Positions 45,253 to 55,130 of a DNA stretch of 64,000 nucleotides are shown here, piece after piece. A program made the position numbers and the translations under genes. This DNA is from Carboxylicivirga mesophila (lineage in GTDB: Bacteria > Bacteroidota > Bacteroidia > Bacteroidales > Marinilabiliaceae): the NCBI RefSeq assembly GCF_018271975.1, contig NZ_JAGUCN010000013.1:93289-157288 (forward strand), in the 5' to 3' direction. The notes under the pieces were generated by a model. It searched no databases and was not told where the DNA came from. It was given only the letters and a program-made list of their open reading frames with translations. Positions within the stretch are counted from its first letter, which is position 1, and each line of letters begins with the position of its first letter.

Positions 45253-46419
45253 CTATTTTCTGGCTTCGTATATTTGATTCAAGGCTTGCTCAAGAACGCT
45301 CCTTGGGCTGGCAATGTTCATACGCATAAAACCTTCTCCATCCTTTCCGAATGAAACACCATCGTTCAAACCAACTTTTGCCTCTTTTACCAGAAAATCT
45401 TTGATTTCCTTTTGGCTCTTATTCCAGGCTTTAAAACTCATCCAAATTAAATACGTGGCCTCAGGCCTGTAAAATGATATTTCTGGCAACTTTTCTTTTA
45501 AGAAGTCTTCGACAAATAAAATGTTTCGCTCCAAATAAGCTTTCAGAGCCTCCAGCCAGTCTCTCCCATGATTATAGGCAGAGCATAATGCTACTCCACT
45601 AAATAAATGCCCCATATGCAATTGTAACCTGTTTTGAGTATCACGATAGGCTTTGAGCAGTTTAGGATTGGCTGTAATTACATAGGATGTACTGAAGCCT
45701 GCAATATTAAAAGTCTTAGATGGGGCCATAAAAGAGATGCAATTCATAGCTGCTTCTTCATTGAGCGATGCAAAGGGCGTATGCTCATGACCAAAAAGTG
45801 TCAAATCAGCATGAATTTCATCGGCCAACACCAATACATTATGCTTACTGCAAATTTCATGAACTCTCAACAGCTCTTCTTTTGTCCAGACCCGACCAAC
45901 CGGGTTGTGAGGTGAGCAAAGGATGAAAATTTTTGTATCACTCAAGGAAGCCTGTTTCTCAAGTAATTCAAAATCAATCTCATATTTACCGTCAACATTA
46001 ACCAAACCATTGGCAAGTATCTTCCTTTTATTATCAGCAACAACTGAATAAAATGGAGGATAGACTGGCGTATTAATAATGACACCATCACCTATTTCTG
46101 AAAAAGCCAGCACCGAGAATACTAAAGCAGGTACCACACCGGGCGAGTATTCTATCCAGTCATTTTTGATGACCCAATTGTGTTTGTATTGACACCAGTC
46201 AACAATGGCTCCTGTAAACTCTTCCTTTCGGATAGTGTAGCCATAAATCTCGTGTTTAGCTCGCTCCTGTATAGCTTGCTGTACCGCTTCTGGTGCAGCA
46301 AAATCCATATCAGCCACCCAGAGAGGAATAACATCATCTGTTCCAAAATAGCGTTGGCGTAAATCCAATTTATATGCATTGGTGCCTGAGCGCTCAATCA
46401 GCTTGTCAAAATCGTACAT
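45253..46419 (-). CDS. PatB/MalY-type PLP-dependent C-S lyase or aminotransferase
   Basis: The 388-residue protein is a fold-type I PLP enzyme: VIPLWVADMDFAAPEAVQQAI, YSPGVVPALVFSVLAFSEIGDGVII, CSPHNPVGRVWT, LADEIHADLTLFGHEHTPF and APSKTFNIAGF with the PLP lysine. The HADL segment is typical of PatB/MalY cystathionine beta-lyases. It probably cleaves cystathionine or related thioethers; the exact substrate is uncertain. It likely forms an operon with glutaminyl cyclase. Confidence 0.92.
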   Translation of the reverse strand: MYDFDKLIERSGTNAYKLDLRQRYFGTDDVIPLWVADMDFAAPEAVQQAIQERAKHEIYGYTIRKEEFTGAIVDWCQYKHNWVIKNDWIEYSPGVVPALVFSVLAFSEIGDGVIINTPVYPPFYSVVADNKRKILANGLVNVDGKYEIDFELLEKQASLSDTKIFILCSPHNPVGRVWTKEELLRVHEICSKHNVLVLADEIHADLTLFGHEHTPFASLNEEAAMNCISFMAPSKTFNIAGFSTSYVITANPKLLKAYRDTQNRLQLHMGHLFSGVALCSAYNHGRDWLEALKAYLERNILFVEDFLKEKLPEISFYRPEATYLIWMSFKAWNKSQKEIKDFLVKEAKVGLNDGVSFGKDGEGFMRMNIASPRSVLEQALNQIYEARK

Positions 46420-46444
46420 AGTGGTCTTTTATTAATGTTTGCAT

Positions 46445-46470
46445 CAAAAAAAAGGGCTCTGAGGCCCTTT
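46445..46470 (-). terminator. Terminator of the DUF4625-like lipoprotein gene
   Basis: AAAGGGC and GCCCTTT form a hairpin with a T-rich tract on the minus strand. It lies just after the lipoprotein gene stop and before the PatB-like gene. Confidence 0.75.
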
Positions 46471-46490
46471 AATTATATTCTTAATTACGC

Positions 46491-46961
46491 TTATCCTCCA
46501 ATTTGGATATCAAGCGTTTCAACTGTTATATTGGGTTCTTCTGCAGTATCAGTAATAGTGAAGGTTAAGGTGTAAGTTCCACTAGAGCAGCTATTCTCGA
46601 TAGGCATGTTGAATAGTTGTGTTTCATTAACGTCTGCTGTCTTTTCTGAATTAAAGATTATCTCATGCTTTTCGTTATTCTCTGCAGGCGCCCAAGGTGT
46701 ATCTATACCCTTAAGTATAGCTTGTTTTGGAGTAACCCCTTGGAACTCTATAGTAATAACACACTTATCAAGTCCTCTATTGTCTTTAAATGTAGCAATT
46801 AATGGCAAATCACTACCTCTTTTATTAAGATCAGTACTGTTAGGCTTAGATATTGAAATTGTTGGAGCCTCTGTGTCTGGCCCATCACTTCCTCCGCCGC
46901 AAGCCACCAGGCTAAACACTACCATACCAAGGGCTAAGATTTTTGTTAGATTTTTATACAT
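46491..46961 (-). CDS. DUF4625-like lipoprotein
   Basis: The ATG at 46961 gives 156 residues with a lipobox (VVFSLVACGGG) and an Ig-like domain DTEAPTISISKPNS...LPLIATFKDNRGLDKCVITIEF. This resembles the DUF4625 family of Bacteroidota surface lipoproteins. The longer frame to 47063 overlaps the epimerase gene and is not likely. It has its own terminator. Confidence 0.8.
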   Translation of the reverse strand: MYKNLTKILALGMVVFSLVACGGGSDGPDTEAPTISISKPNSTDLNKRGSDLPLIATFKDNRGLDKCVITIEFQGVTPKQAILKGIDTPWAPAENNEKHEIIFNSEKTADVNETQLFNMPIENSCSSGTYTLTFTITDTAEEPNITVETLDIQIGG

Positions 46962-47025
46962 AGGTTTAAATTTTATCACAAATATAATTCTTTCCAATAC
47001 ATATCCTTTTCTAATGGTCTTAAAA

Positions 47026-48021
47026 CTACTCTGCCTGGCGTAAATTTTCCCAGTACCAACCAATAGCCTCTCTCAGACCCTCTTTTATGCTGTAGTTAGG
47101 CGAGTATCCTAAAAACCTAGCTGCTTTATCAATGGAAGCCAGACTATGCGGTATATCACCTTCACGAGCAGGACCGTATGTTATTTTCACATCGGCAATT
47201 GAAGCATCATAGTCGCTTAAAAACTCCTGAAGGTATTGAACCAGTTCATTAAGTGTTGTTCGTTGACCATAGGCTACATTGTAAACCGTATTAATAGCTT
47301 GTTCATTCTGCACTATCGCAGCCAATTCATTAGCCTGAAGCACATTATCTATATAGGTAAAATCGCGCGAATAAGTGCCATCACCATTGATTACAGGCGA
47401 CTCTTTACTTATTAGCGTTTTAACGAATTTAGGAATGACAGCCGCATATGCGCCATCCGGGTCCTGACGCCTTCCAAATACATTGAAATAGCGCAAACCA
47501 ATGATCTGCATATTGTACAAGCGGGCAAATACATCTGCATAAAGCTCATTCACATACTTTGTAATGGCATAGGGAGATAGTGGCTTACCTATAATATCTT
47601 CCACCTTTGGCAGGTTCTTACTATCTCCATATGTTGATGAACTGGCGGCATATATAAATCGCTTAACCCCACTATCACGGGCAGCTATCAGCATATTCAT
47701 AAAACCCGACACATTCACCTCGTTGGAGGTTATTGGATCAGCTATGGACCGGGGAACAGAACCCAATGCAGCCTGATGAAAAACAATCTCCACGCCTTCA
47801 ACTGCCCGCCTGCAATCATCAATGTTCCGGATATCGCCTTCAATCAGCTTAAACTGATTGTTATTAATCATTTGATTAAGGTTAGAACGTTTTCCTGTGG
47901 CAAAGTTATCGAGGCAAATAACCTGGTTATTTTGATTCAACAGTTTTTCACATAAGTTACTCCCAATAAATCCTGCACCGCCTGTTACAAGAACTTTTTT
48001 ATTCTCAAGTTTTGTCAACAT
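47026..48021 (-). CDS. NAD-dependent UDP-sugar 4-epimerase (WbpP/TviC-like)
   Basis: The 331-residue protein is an extended SDR: KKVLVTGGAGFIGSNLCEKL, HQAALGSVPRSIADP, SSSTYGD, YAITKYVNELYADV with the YxxxK pair, and LRYFNVFGRRQDPDGAYAAVIP, the signature of WbpP/TviC UDP-N-acetylglucosamine 4-epimerases. Likely role: sugar nucleotide supply for surface polysaccharide. No polysaccharide cluster is adjacent. Confidence 0.92.
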   Translation of the reverse strand: MLTKLENKKVLVTGGAGFIGSNLCEKLLNQNNQVICLDNFATGKRSNLNQMINNNQFKLIEGDIRNIDDCRRAVEGVEIVFHQAALGSVPRSIADPITSNEVNVSGFMNMLIAARDSGVKRFIYAASSSTYGDSKNLPKVEDIIGKPLSPYAITKYVNELYADVFARLYNMQIIGLRYFNVFGRRQDPDGAYAAVIPKFVKTLISKESPVINGDGTYSRDFTYIDNVLQANELAAIVQNEQAINTVYNVAYGQRTTLNELVQYLQEFLSDYDASIADVKITYGPAREGDIPHSLASIDKAARFLGYSPNYSIKEGLREAIGWYWENLRQAE

Positions 48022-48117
48022 ATGTATAGTATTTGAATGGTAAAAGTAACAAAGCCAATAGAAATAGCAGAACCTTTAGACACCATTTTTGAGGCATTTG
48101 TCAATTGATGGCATAAA

Positions 48118-48142
48118 AAAAAGCGACCTAAGGCCGCTTTTA
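48118..48142 (-). terminator. Terminator of the RNase Y gene
   Basis: On the minus strand AAAAGCGGCCT/AGGTCGCTTTT form a hairpin with one G-T pair, followed by a long T tract. Confidence 0.8.
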
Positions 48143-48163
48143 AAATATTTAGTAATCGATTAA

Positions 48164-49705
48164 TTACTTGGCATAGCTAATTGCACGTGTTTCTCTGATA
48201 ACTGTAATCTTAACCTGTCCCGGATAAGTCATTTCAGTTTGAATCTTACGTGCGATATCATATGACAATTCTTCCGCCTCTTTATCTGACGTTTTCTCTG
48301 CTCCAACAATCACACGCAATTCACGACCTGCTTGTATAGCATACGTTTTAAGTACGCCCGGATATGACAACGCCAGGTTTTCCAGATCCTTAAGACGCTT
48401 GATATAGGCCTCGATAATCTCACGGCGTGCACCCGGACGAGCACCTGAAATAGCATCACATACCTGAACAATCGGTGCAATCATTGTGGTCATCTCTACT
48501 TCATCGTGGTGAGCTCCAATTGCATTGCATATATCTGGCTTCTCCTTGTACTTCTCGGCCAGCTTCATACCTAAAATAGCGTGTGGTAATTCCGGATCTT
48601 CATCAGATACCTTACCTATATCATGCAATAAACCGGCTCTCTTGGCACGTTTAGCATTAAGCCCCAATTCACTGGCCATAATTGCACAAAGGTTGGCCGT
48701 TTCACGTGAATGCTGCAATAAATTCTGTCCGTATGAAGAACGGTATTTCATTTTACCCACCAATTTGATGAGCTCAGAGTGTAAACCATGAATGCCTAAA
48801 TCGATGGCAGTACGCTTACCTGTTTCCAGAATTTCTTCCTCAACCTGTTTCCGAACTTTGTTTACGACCTCTTCGATACGTGCAGGGTGAATACGTCCAT
48901 CAGTCACCAATTGATGCAATGCCAATCGGGCAATCTCACGACGCATTGGGTCGAAAGCTGATAACACAATCGCTTCTGGTGTATCGTCAACAATAATCTC
49001 AACACCGGTAGCTGCTTCAAGCGCCCTGATATTTCTACCCTCACGCCCGATAATGCGACCCTTCATCTCATCAGAATCAATGTGGAAGATGGTCACGGAA
49101 TTTTCAATGGCAGTTTCGGTTGCAACACGCTGAACTGTCTGTAATACAATTCGTTTAGCCTCTTTATTTGCATTAATTCTGGCATCATCCATTATGTCAT
49201 TGATAAATGACATCGCTTCTGTTTTGGCCTCAGCTTTCATGCTCTCAATAAGCATATCTTTGGCCTCATCACCTGACATACCTGAGATGGCTTCCAGTTG
49301 CTCAACCTGCTGTTTATGCGCCTTGTTAACTTCTTCTGTCTTCTTCTCAACAATCTCAAGCTGTGCAGTCAGGTTCTCACGAATCGCCTCCACCTCTTTC
49401 TTCTTGCGGCTCTGCTCTTCAATACGCTGAGATAAATTTGTTTCTTTTTGTTTCAGCTTATTTTCGGCATTCACCATTTTAGCATTACGTGAGTTGATCT
49501 CCTTCTCATGTTCCGCTCTAAGCTGAAGAAACTTCTCCTTAGCTTGTAGAATTTTATCTTTTTTTATGACTTCCGCCTCTGCTTCTGCCTCTTTTACAAT
49601 TCGTTCGCTCCTGGTCTTAAGCGCTTTGGTAATAATCAGCCATGTTACCAAGCTTCCGACCAATAAAGCACCAATTGCAAGTCCTATTACTATTGGTAGA
49701 TCCAT
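48164..49705 (-). CDS. rny: Ribonuclease Y
   Basis: From the ATG at 49705 ([20 protein letters not shown]) the 513-residue protein has the N-terminal membrane anchor, a long coiled coil (about 25-200), the KH domain ([33 protein letters not shown]) and the HD domain ([10 protein letters not shown]), in the order of RNase Y. It starts mRNA decay at the membrane. It follows zapA on the same strand, a linkage common in Bacteroidota. Confidence 0.96.
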   Translation of the reverse strand: MDLPIVIGLAIGALLVGSLVTWLIITKALKTRSERIVKEAEAEAEVIKKDKILQAKEKFLQLRAEHEKEINSRNAKMVNAENKLKQKETNLSQRIEEQSRKKKEVEAIRENLTAQLEIVEKKTEEVNKAHKQQVEQLEAISGMSGDEAKDMLIESMKAEAKTEAMSFINDIMDDARINANKEAKRIVLQTVQRVATETAIENSVTIFHIDSDEMKGRIIGREGRNIRALEAATGVEIIVDDTPEAIVLSAFDPMRREIARLALHQLVTDGRIHPARIEEVVNKVRKQVEEEILETGKRTAIDLGIHGLHSELIKLVGKMKYRSSYGQNLLQHSRETANLCAIMASELGLNAKRAKRAGLLHDIGKVSDEDPELPHAILGMKLAEKYKEKPDICNAIGAHHDEVEMTTMIAPIVQVCDAISGARPGARREIIEAYIKRLKDLENLALSYPGVLKTYAIQAGRELRVIVGAEKTSDKEAEELSYDIARKIQTEMTYPGQVKITVIRETRAISYAK

Positions 49706-49810
49706 ATTTATCGTGTTATATATAAAACAAAACCGCATCATCTTACCATATTCCTTACTTTAAGAGATATAGTAAATAATGCGGGTAAATTTCTAAATTA
49801 TAAATTCTTA

Positions 49811-50116
49811 TCAGAAAACCTTATCAGTTTTTTCTGTAAGAACATTATCCAATTGCTCGTTTAAATCGCGAACCATTTCTATAAATGGATCCACATCATG
49901 ACGGTTTTCCAATTCTAACAATTTAATGACGTACTGTAGTGTGGCCATTGCCAAAAAGTCCTGTACATCCTTATCTGAATAACGTTGTTTATATTGTAAA
50001 ACCTTCTCATTAATGAGTTTAGCAGCCAAACGAATACGCTCTTCATCACTGCGTTCTATTCGCAGTGGGTAATACCTGTCGGCAATATTTACACGTATCG
50101 AGAGTTTATCGTCCAT
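49811..50116 (-). CDS. zapA: Cell division protein ZapA
   Basis: The 101-residue protein matches ZapA: LSIRVNIADRYYPLRIERSDEERIRLAAKLINEKVLQYK and QDFLAMATLQYVIKLLELE. It supports FtsZ ring assembly. It lies 9 bp after a small coiled-coil gene on the same strand, followed by rny. Confidence 0.93.
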   Translation of the reverse strand: MDDKLSIRVNIADRYYPLRIERSDEERIRLAAKLINEKVLQYKQRYSDKDVQDFLAMATLQYVIKLLELENRHDVDPFIEMVRDLNEQLDNVLTEKTDKVF

Positions 50117-50125
50117 TTAACTTGC

Positions 50126-50419
50126 TTAACGGTTTAAAAGCGCAATACACTTATCTATTTCCCGCACAATCTGACCAATCCGTTTTTTAGTTTCACCGGC
50201 TTCTGAACTGCCAACCACCAAATCTTTCGTTATTTTCAAATTGTTGAATCGTTGCTCCAGATTATGATATTCTCTGGAGGCATCTTCAAGCTGCTCAGTT
50301 AACCTACCCTTCTCACCTTCCAACAGTTGCACCTCCGACTTTAAGCTTTGGTACTGCTGAATCAGCCTGTTTATTTTATCTTTTAACTCAACAATTAATT
50401 CGCTATTTGGATTTGTCAT
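50126..50419 (-). CDS. Small coiled-coil protein upstream of zapA
   Basis: From the ATG at 50419 (MTNPNSELIVELKDKI) the 97-residue protein is almost entirely coiled coil (LKDKINRLIQQYQSLKSEVQLLEGEKGRLTEQLEDA) with a short C-terminal helix. It is conserved beside zapA in Bacteroidota to my knowledge, and may act with it in division like ZapB; this is inference. An in-frame ATG at 50434 is an alternative start. Confidence 0.78.
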   Translation of the reverse strand: MTNPNSELIVELKDKINRLIQQYQSLKSEVQLLEGEKGRLTEQLEDASREYHNLEQRFNNLKITKDLVVGSSEAGETKKRIGQIVREIDKCIALLNR

Positions 50420-50563
50420 GGCCAAATTTTTCATTACAAAGTTAACATTGGTTTTAAAATATAAAAAAAAACCTTTAACTCTTTTGCTGGTTTACTTTAA
50501 ACAGAAAAGCGTTTTTCTGTAAGCGTTGCCCTAATTATGAAAGCAAGATAATTAAAATTCAGC

Positions 50564-50571
50564 TACATTTG
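50564..50571 (+). promoter_or_regulatory. TAnnTTTG -7 box of the YgiQ gene
   Basis: TACATTTG, 8 bp before the ATG at 50580. Transcription should start next to the ATG, so the mRNA would be nearly leaderless. Confidence 0.5.
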
Positions 50572-50579
50572 CCAACGAT

Positions 50580-52520
50580 ATGATAAAAACTGAGCATAAG
50601 CATAAGATGGAAGATTGGCTGCCTACATCAGCCAAAGAGGTAGAGAGAAGAGGTTGGGATAGTATTGATGTGATATTATTCACTGGTGATGCTTATATCG
50701 ATCACCCTGCATTTGGCGCTGCTGTGGTTGGCAGAATGCTTGAAGCGCATGGTCTAAAAGTTGCTATTGTGCCGCAACCCAACTGGCGCGATGACTTAAG
50801 AGATTTTAAAAAGCTTGGGCGACCAAATTATTTCTTTGGTGTTACCGCCGGCGCCATGGACTCTATGGTGAACCACTATACAGCCAATCGTCGACTGCGC
50901 TCTGATGATGCCTATACGCCTGATGGCAGAGCCGGGCAACGCCCTGATTATGCATCCGTTGTCTATTGCAACATCCTGAAAGAATTATATCCGGATGTGC
51001 CTGTATTGCTGGGTGGCATAGAAGCTTCGTTAAGACGGGTTACACATTACGATTACTGGTCTGATAAACTCAGGCCAAGTATTCTGGCAGATTCAAAAGC
51101 CGATCTGTTGGTTTATGGCATGGGCGAACAGCCGCTTTTGGAAATTATTCGTTTAATAGAACGAGGCGTACCCATTGAAAGTCTGAAGACTATACCACAA
51201 ACGGCTTTTGTTATCCCAAAGGAGAAATCGCTTCCAAAGAATAAAAACTGGAAAGACTTACCTCTTTTCTCGCATGAAGAGTGTCTTTCTGATAAAACCA
51301 AATACGCCAAAAATTTCAGGCATGTAGAAGAGGAATCGAACCGATGGCAAGCGGCCCGTTTAACGCAAGACGTTGGCGAACATACCATCGTCATCAATCC
51401 GCCCTATCCACCAATGACGACAGGAGAATTGGACGCTTCATTTGATTTGCCCTATACACGCCTGCCGCACCCCCGATATATTGCTAAAGGCCCCATACCA
51501 GCCTTTGAAATGATCAAATTCTCTGTGAATATGCATCGGGGCTGTTTTGGTGGTTGTAGTTTTTGTACCATATCAGCTCATCAGGGTAAATTTATTGCCT
51601 CCCGCTCTGAAGAAAGCATCCTGAAGGAAGTGGATGCCATCTCACAGATGCCTGATTTTAAAGGTTACCTGTCGGATTTGGGCGGACCAAGTGCCAACAT
51701 GTATAAGATGGAAGGTAAAAACCTGAAAATCTGCCAGCGATGTACCCGCCCCTCATGCATTCACCCCAATATCTGCACCAACCTGGACACCAACCACAGC
51801 GCTATGACACGCTTGTATCAAGCCGTTAATGAGCATCCCAATATTAAAAAGGCATTTATAGGCAGTGGTGTGCGCTACGATATGTTGTATAATAACATGG
51901 CTTCGAATGAAGAAAAAGAAAGCCACAAGGCCTATATGCAGGAACTGATTGAGAACCATGTTTCGGGCCGCTTGAAAGTGGCCCCAGAACACACTTCTGA
52001 TCAGGTGCTTAAAATCATGCGCAAACCATCCTTTAAACTCTTTCATAAATTTAAGGCTGATTTTGACCGCATTAACAACTCTAAGAAGCTGAACCAACAA
52101 ATCATACCTTACTTTATTTCAAGTCATCCGGGAAGTGAAGAAATGGACATGGCCAACCTGGCCTGCGAAACACATGATATGGATTTTAAACTGGAGCAGG
52201 TTCAGGATTTTACACCAACGCCAATGACTGTAGCCACTGTCATTTACTATTCGGGCATTCACCCCTATACTTTGGAGGAAACCTATACGCCACGCAGTAA
52301 AAATGAAAAGCTACAGCAGCGCATGTATCTGTTTTGGTATAAAAAAGAATACCAGGAAAAGATTAAAGATCGCCTGAAGAGCTTTAAACGCTTTGACATG
52401 ATCAAAAAGCTCTTTCCTGAAAAGGATAATAAAACTGAAAAACAGAATCATAAAGGACGAAAGAGTAATTTCAAAAAGAAGAAACCAAGCTACAAAAGCA
52501 AACACAGAAGAACTACATAA
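50580..52520 (+). CDS. YgiQ-family radical SAM protein
   Basis: The 646-residue protein has the UPF0313/YgiQ N-terminal domain (DVILFTGDAYIDHPAFGAAVVGRML, LLGGIEASLRRVTHYDYWSDKLR) and the radical SAM cluster motif CFGGCSFC (CxxxCxxC) in VNMHRGCFGGCSFCTI. A second Cys group (CQRCTRPSCIHPNIC) may hold another cluster. A basic Lys-rich tail ends it. The reaction is unknown. It is followed 19 bp later by the DUF4197 gene. Confidence 0.95.
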   Translation: MIKTEHKHKMEDWLPTSAKEVERRGWDSIDVILFTGDAYIDHPAFGAAVVGRMLEAHGLKVAIVPQPNWRDDLRDFKKLGRPNYFFGVTAGAMDSMVNHYTANRRLRSDDAYTPDGRAGQRPDYASVVYCNILKELYPDVPVLLGGIEASLRRVTHYDYWSDKLRPSILADSKADLLVYGMGEQPLLEIIRLIERGVPIESLKTIPQTAFVIPKEKSLPKNKNWKDLPLFSHEECLSDKTKYAKNFRHVEEESNRWQAARLTQDVGEHTIVINPPYPPMTTGELDASFDLPYTRLPHPRYIAKGPIPAFEMIKFSVNMHRGCFGGCSFCTISAHQGKFIASRSEESILKEVDAISQMPDFKGYLSDLGGPSANMYKMEGKNLKICQRCTRPSCIHPNICTNLDTNHSAMTRLYQAVNEHPNIKKAFIGSGVRYDMLYNNMASNEEKESHKAYMQELIENHVSGRLKVAPEHTSDQVLKIMRKPSFKLFHKFKADFDRINNSKKLNQQIIPYFISSHPGSEEMDMANLACETHDMDFKLEQVQDFTPTPMTVATVIYYSGIHPYTLEETYTPRSKNEKLQQRMYLFWYKKEYQEKIKDRLKSFKRFDMIKKLFPEKDNKTEKQNHKGRKSNFKKKKPSYKSKHRRTT

Positions 52521-52539
52521 CTTACTATATAAAAGTACT

Positions 52540-53280
52540 ATGAAGAAAATCATTTACATTTTACCATTAATTATTTTAAGTGCCTGTGCCGAGTTAACTG
52601 CTGTCATTGATACCTACAATGCCAATGCCCCGCTTACCGAAACAGAAGTGGCCAGTGGACTGAAAGAAGCATTGCGTGTTGGTACCGATTCAGCTGCAGC
52701 CCGCCTGGGTGTTACCAATGGCTATTATGGTGATGAACTGGTAAAAATAATGTTACCGGAAGAAGCTGATATCATTGTGAAGAATGCATCGAAGATACCC
52801 GGAGGCGAAAAGGTAATTGAAGATGTGGTGGTACACATCAACCGGGCGGCCGAGGATGCTGCTAAAGAAGCTGGCCCTGTTTTCTGGGGAGCCATTAGGG
52901 AAATGACTATTGCAGATGCATTCAATATATTAAACGGAGAAAATGATGCTGCTACCCAGTACCTGAAAAATAACACTTACGAAAAGCTGTTTAACCTCTA
53001 CAATCCAAAGATTCAGGCTTCATTGGATAAAGAAATAGCCGCTGGCATATCCCCCAACATGTCATGGGAAACACTAACCAGTAAATGGAACCAGATTGCC
53101 GACAATCCATTTGGCAAGATGGCGGGCCTCAACACGGTTAACGTTGATTTGGATGCCTACCTGACAGAACAGGCTCTGAATGGCTTGTTTATTAAAATAG
53201 CACAAGAGGAGGCGCAAATAAGAAAAGACCCAATGGCCAGGGTGAATGCTATTTTAGAGCGAGTTTTTGGAAGTATTTAA
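52540..53280 (+). CDS. DUF4197-family lipoprotein
   Basis: The 246-residue protein starts with a lipobox (PLIILSACAELT) and matches DUF4197: LTETEVASGLKEALRVGTDSAAARLGVTNGYYGDELVKIMLPEEAD and VFWGAIREMTIADAFNILNG. Function is unknown. It is probably co-transcribed with the YgiQ gene and ends at a terminator. Confidence 0.92.
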   Translation: MKKIIYILPLIILSACAELTAVIDTYNANAPLTETEVASGLKEALRVGTDSAAARLGVTNGYYGDELVKIMLPEEADIIVKNASKIPGGEKVIEDVVVHINRAAEDAAKEAGPVFWGAIREMTIADAFNILNGENDAATQYLKNNTYEKLFNLYNPKIQASLDKEIAAGISPNMSWETLTSKWNQIADNPFGKMAGLNTVNVDLDAYLTEQALNGLFIKIAQEEAQIRKDPMARVNAILERVFGSI

Positions 53281-53331
53281 TTAATCCGGGCCGCTAGTTT
53301 TTAGTTAAAGAAATAGCTTACAATCATCAAC

Positions 53332-53375
53332 TAAGTACCAGCTCTGGCATTTAAGCTCAGAGTTTGGTACTTTTT
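53332..53375 (+). terminator. Terminator after the DUF4197 gene
   Basis: AAGTACCA pairs with TGGTACTT, with CTCTG/CAGAG inside, followed by a T tract. Confidence 0.78.
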
Positions 53376-53429
53376 GTTTATCGCAAATTGAAAAAGCACT
53401 GACAACGCGAACATACTATTGTAAAAACC

Positions 53430-55130
53430 ATGCAATTAACCGACGAGCAGGAAAAGATTATCAACCACGAAGGCAACCTGAAAGTAAATGCCGTGGCCGG
53501 TTCGGGCAAAACAACCACCATCTTGCAATACGCACAAAAAAGGCCACACTCGCCTATTCTTTACCTGGCGTTTAACAAGTCGGTGAAGCTGGAGGCCGAA
53601 CACAAGCTGAGCCAAATGGGACTTAACAACGTGCGGGTTGAAACAACCCACTCGCTGGCCTACAAATACACGGCACCCTACAGGCATTATACCCTTCGCT
53701 TTGATTATAAGCCACACGAGATTGCAGCTATTTTAAACATCCGACCCAAAGCGGGCGACTTGTCGCACCTGAAGCTGGCGAGTCACGTCTATCGCTTCGT
53801 CCGTTACTTCTGCAATTCAAAGGCCCAAAAGGTGGTTGAGATTAATTACCTGGAGACCCTGACCAACCTTGAGAGTCTGGCGTTTGCCACCGAGAACCAT
53901 GAGCTGATTGTGCATTACACCCGCCTGTTTCTGGCCAAAATGCACAAAGGTGAGATAGACATCATCCACGACTTTTACCTGAAACAGTTTCAACTGAGTC
54001 GCCCCATCCTGCCTTATGATTACATACTGTTTGATGAGGGACAGGATGCCTCGGGGGCCATGCTGGCCGCTTTTGTCAACCAGTCGGCCCATAAAATCAT
54101 TATTGGCGATCAGCATCAGCAGATATACGGCTGGCGCTTTGCTACTAATGCCCTTCAGCAGGTCGATTTTCAAACCATGGACTTAAGCAAGAGCTTTCGG
54201 TTCAACCAGGAGATTGCTCGTCTTTCCAAATCCATCCTTCAGCTGAAAACAGAAATTGGGCAAAGCAGTCAAGTAAATATCCAAGGCCTCGGCAATCACC
54301 AGCCTATCAGAAGTCGTGTTACCCTGGCCCGCTCCAACAGCAAACTGGTATCGCGGGCCATTGAGCTGCTCATCCAGCAAAAAGAACTTAAAAGTATCTA
54401 TTTCGAAGGTCAGCTGAGCTCCTATACCTTCTCTGAAGAAGGCGGCTCCATTTACGATGTGCTAAACCTGTACAACCACCAACGTCACCTGATTAAGGAT
54501 GACTTGCTTAAAACAATGCCCAGCTTTGACCACCTTAAAGACTACCTGGAGGAAACATCAGACACCTCACTTAAAGCACTGGTAGATTTGGTGGAGAAAT
54601 ACCATAAAGACATTCCTTACTTTATCAGTAGAATTAAGGAGTGCACCGTTGAAGAAGCTCATAAGGACAAAGCCGACATGGTGTTTTCAACGGTTCACAA
54701 AGCCAAAGGCATGGAGTATGACCAGGTGTTTATAATGGATGATTTTATCAGCGAACAGCAGATTATGGACCTGAAAGCTGCCCTAAAAGCACAGGAAATT
54801 AGTCCGGATGCACTGGCCGAAGAGATCAACCTGCTTTATGTGGCCGCCACGCGCACCAAATCAAAGCTGCACATCCCGATTCAGTTGCTGCCTACCTCCT
54901 ATCAGATTCATGATTTTAATACGGTTAGCAACAACCTAAACCTATCAATCAAGTCCAAAGTAAAACCCGCAAAAGCACAGCGAAGCAACCAGTTATGGAC
55001 TAAAACGGAAGAGGCAGAACTGAAGCAGCTCTTTATTCAGGGTAAAACCGTAAAGGAAATTGCCTTGCTGTTGGGCCGCAGCCAAAGTGCCGTTATCAGG
55101 CGGGTGGAAAAGCTGGATTTGTGGTTTTGA
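53430..55130 (+). CDS. SF1 (UvrD/Rep-like) helicase with C-terminal helix-turn-helix
   Basis: The 566-residue protein is a short UvrD-type helicase: TDEQEKIINHEGNLKVNAVAGSGKTTT (Walker A), YILFDEGQDASGAMLA (Walker B with DEGQD), GDQHQQIYGWR, STVHKAKGMEYDQVF and INLLYVAATRTKSKL. It resembles the FBH1/UvrD branch. The last 60 residues (LWTKTEEAELKQLFIQGKTVKEIALLLGRSQSAVIRRV) form a helix-turn-helix of SANT or Trp-repressor-like type, an unusual fusion that may target it to DNA. Confidence 0.92.
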   Translation: MQLTDEQEKIINHEGNLKVNAVAGSGKTTTILQYAQKRPHSPILYLAFNKSVKLEAEHKLSQMGLNNVRVETTHSLAYKYTAPYRHYTLRFDYKPHEIAAILNIRPKAGDLSHLKLASHVYRFVRYFCNSKAQKVVEINYLETLTNLESLAFATENHELIVHYTRLFLAKMHKGEIDIIHDFYLKQFQLSRPILPYDYILFDEGQDASGAMLAAFVNQSAHKIIIGDQHQQIYGWRFATNALQQVDFQTMDLSKSFRFNQEIARLSKSILQLKTEIGQSSQVNIQGLGNHQPIRSRVTLARSNSKLVSRAIELLIQQKELKSIYFEGQLSSYTFSEEGGSIYDVLNLYNHQRHLIKDDLLKTMPSFDHLKDYLEETSDTSLKALVDLVEKYHKDIPYFISRIKECTVEEAHKDKADMVFSTVHKAKGMEYDQVFIMDDFISEQQIMDLKAALKAQEISPDALAEEINLLYVAATRTKSKLHIPIQLLPTSYQIHDFNTVSNNLNLSIKSKVKPAKAQRSNQLWTKTEEAELKQLFIQGKTVKEIALLLGRSQSAVIRRVEKLDLWF

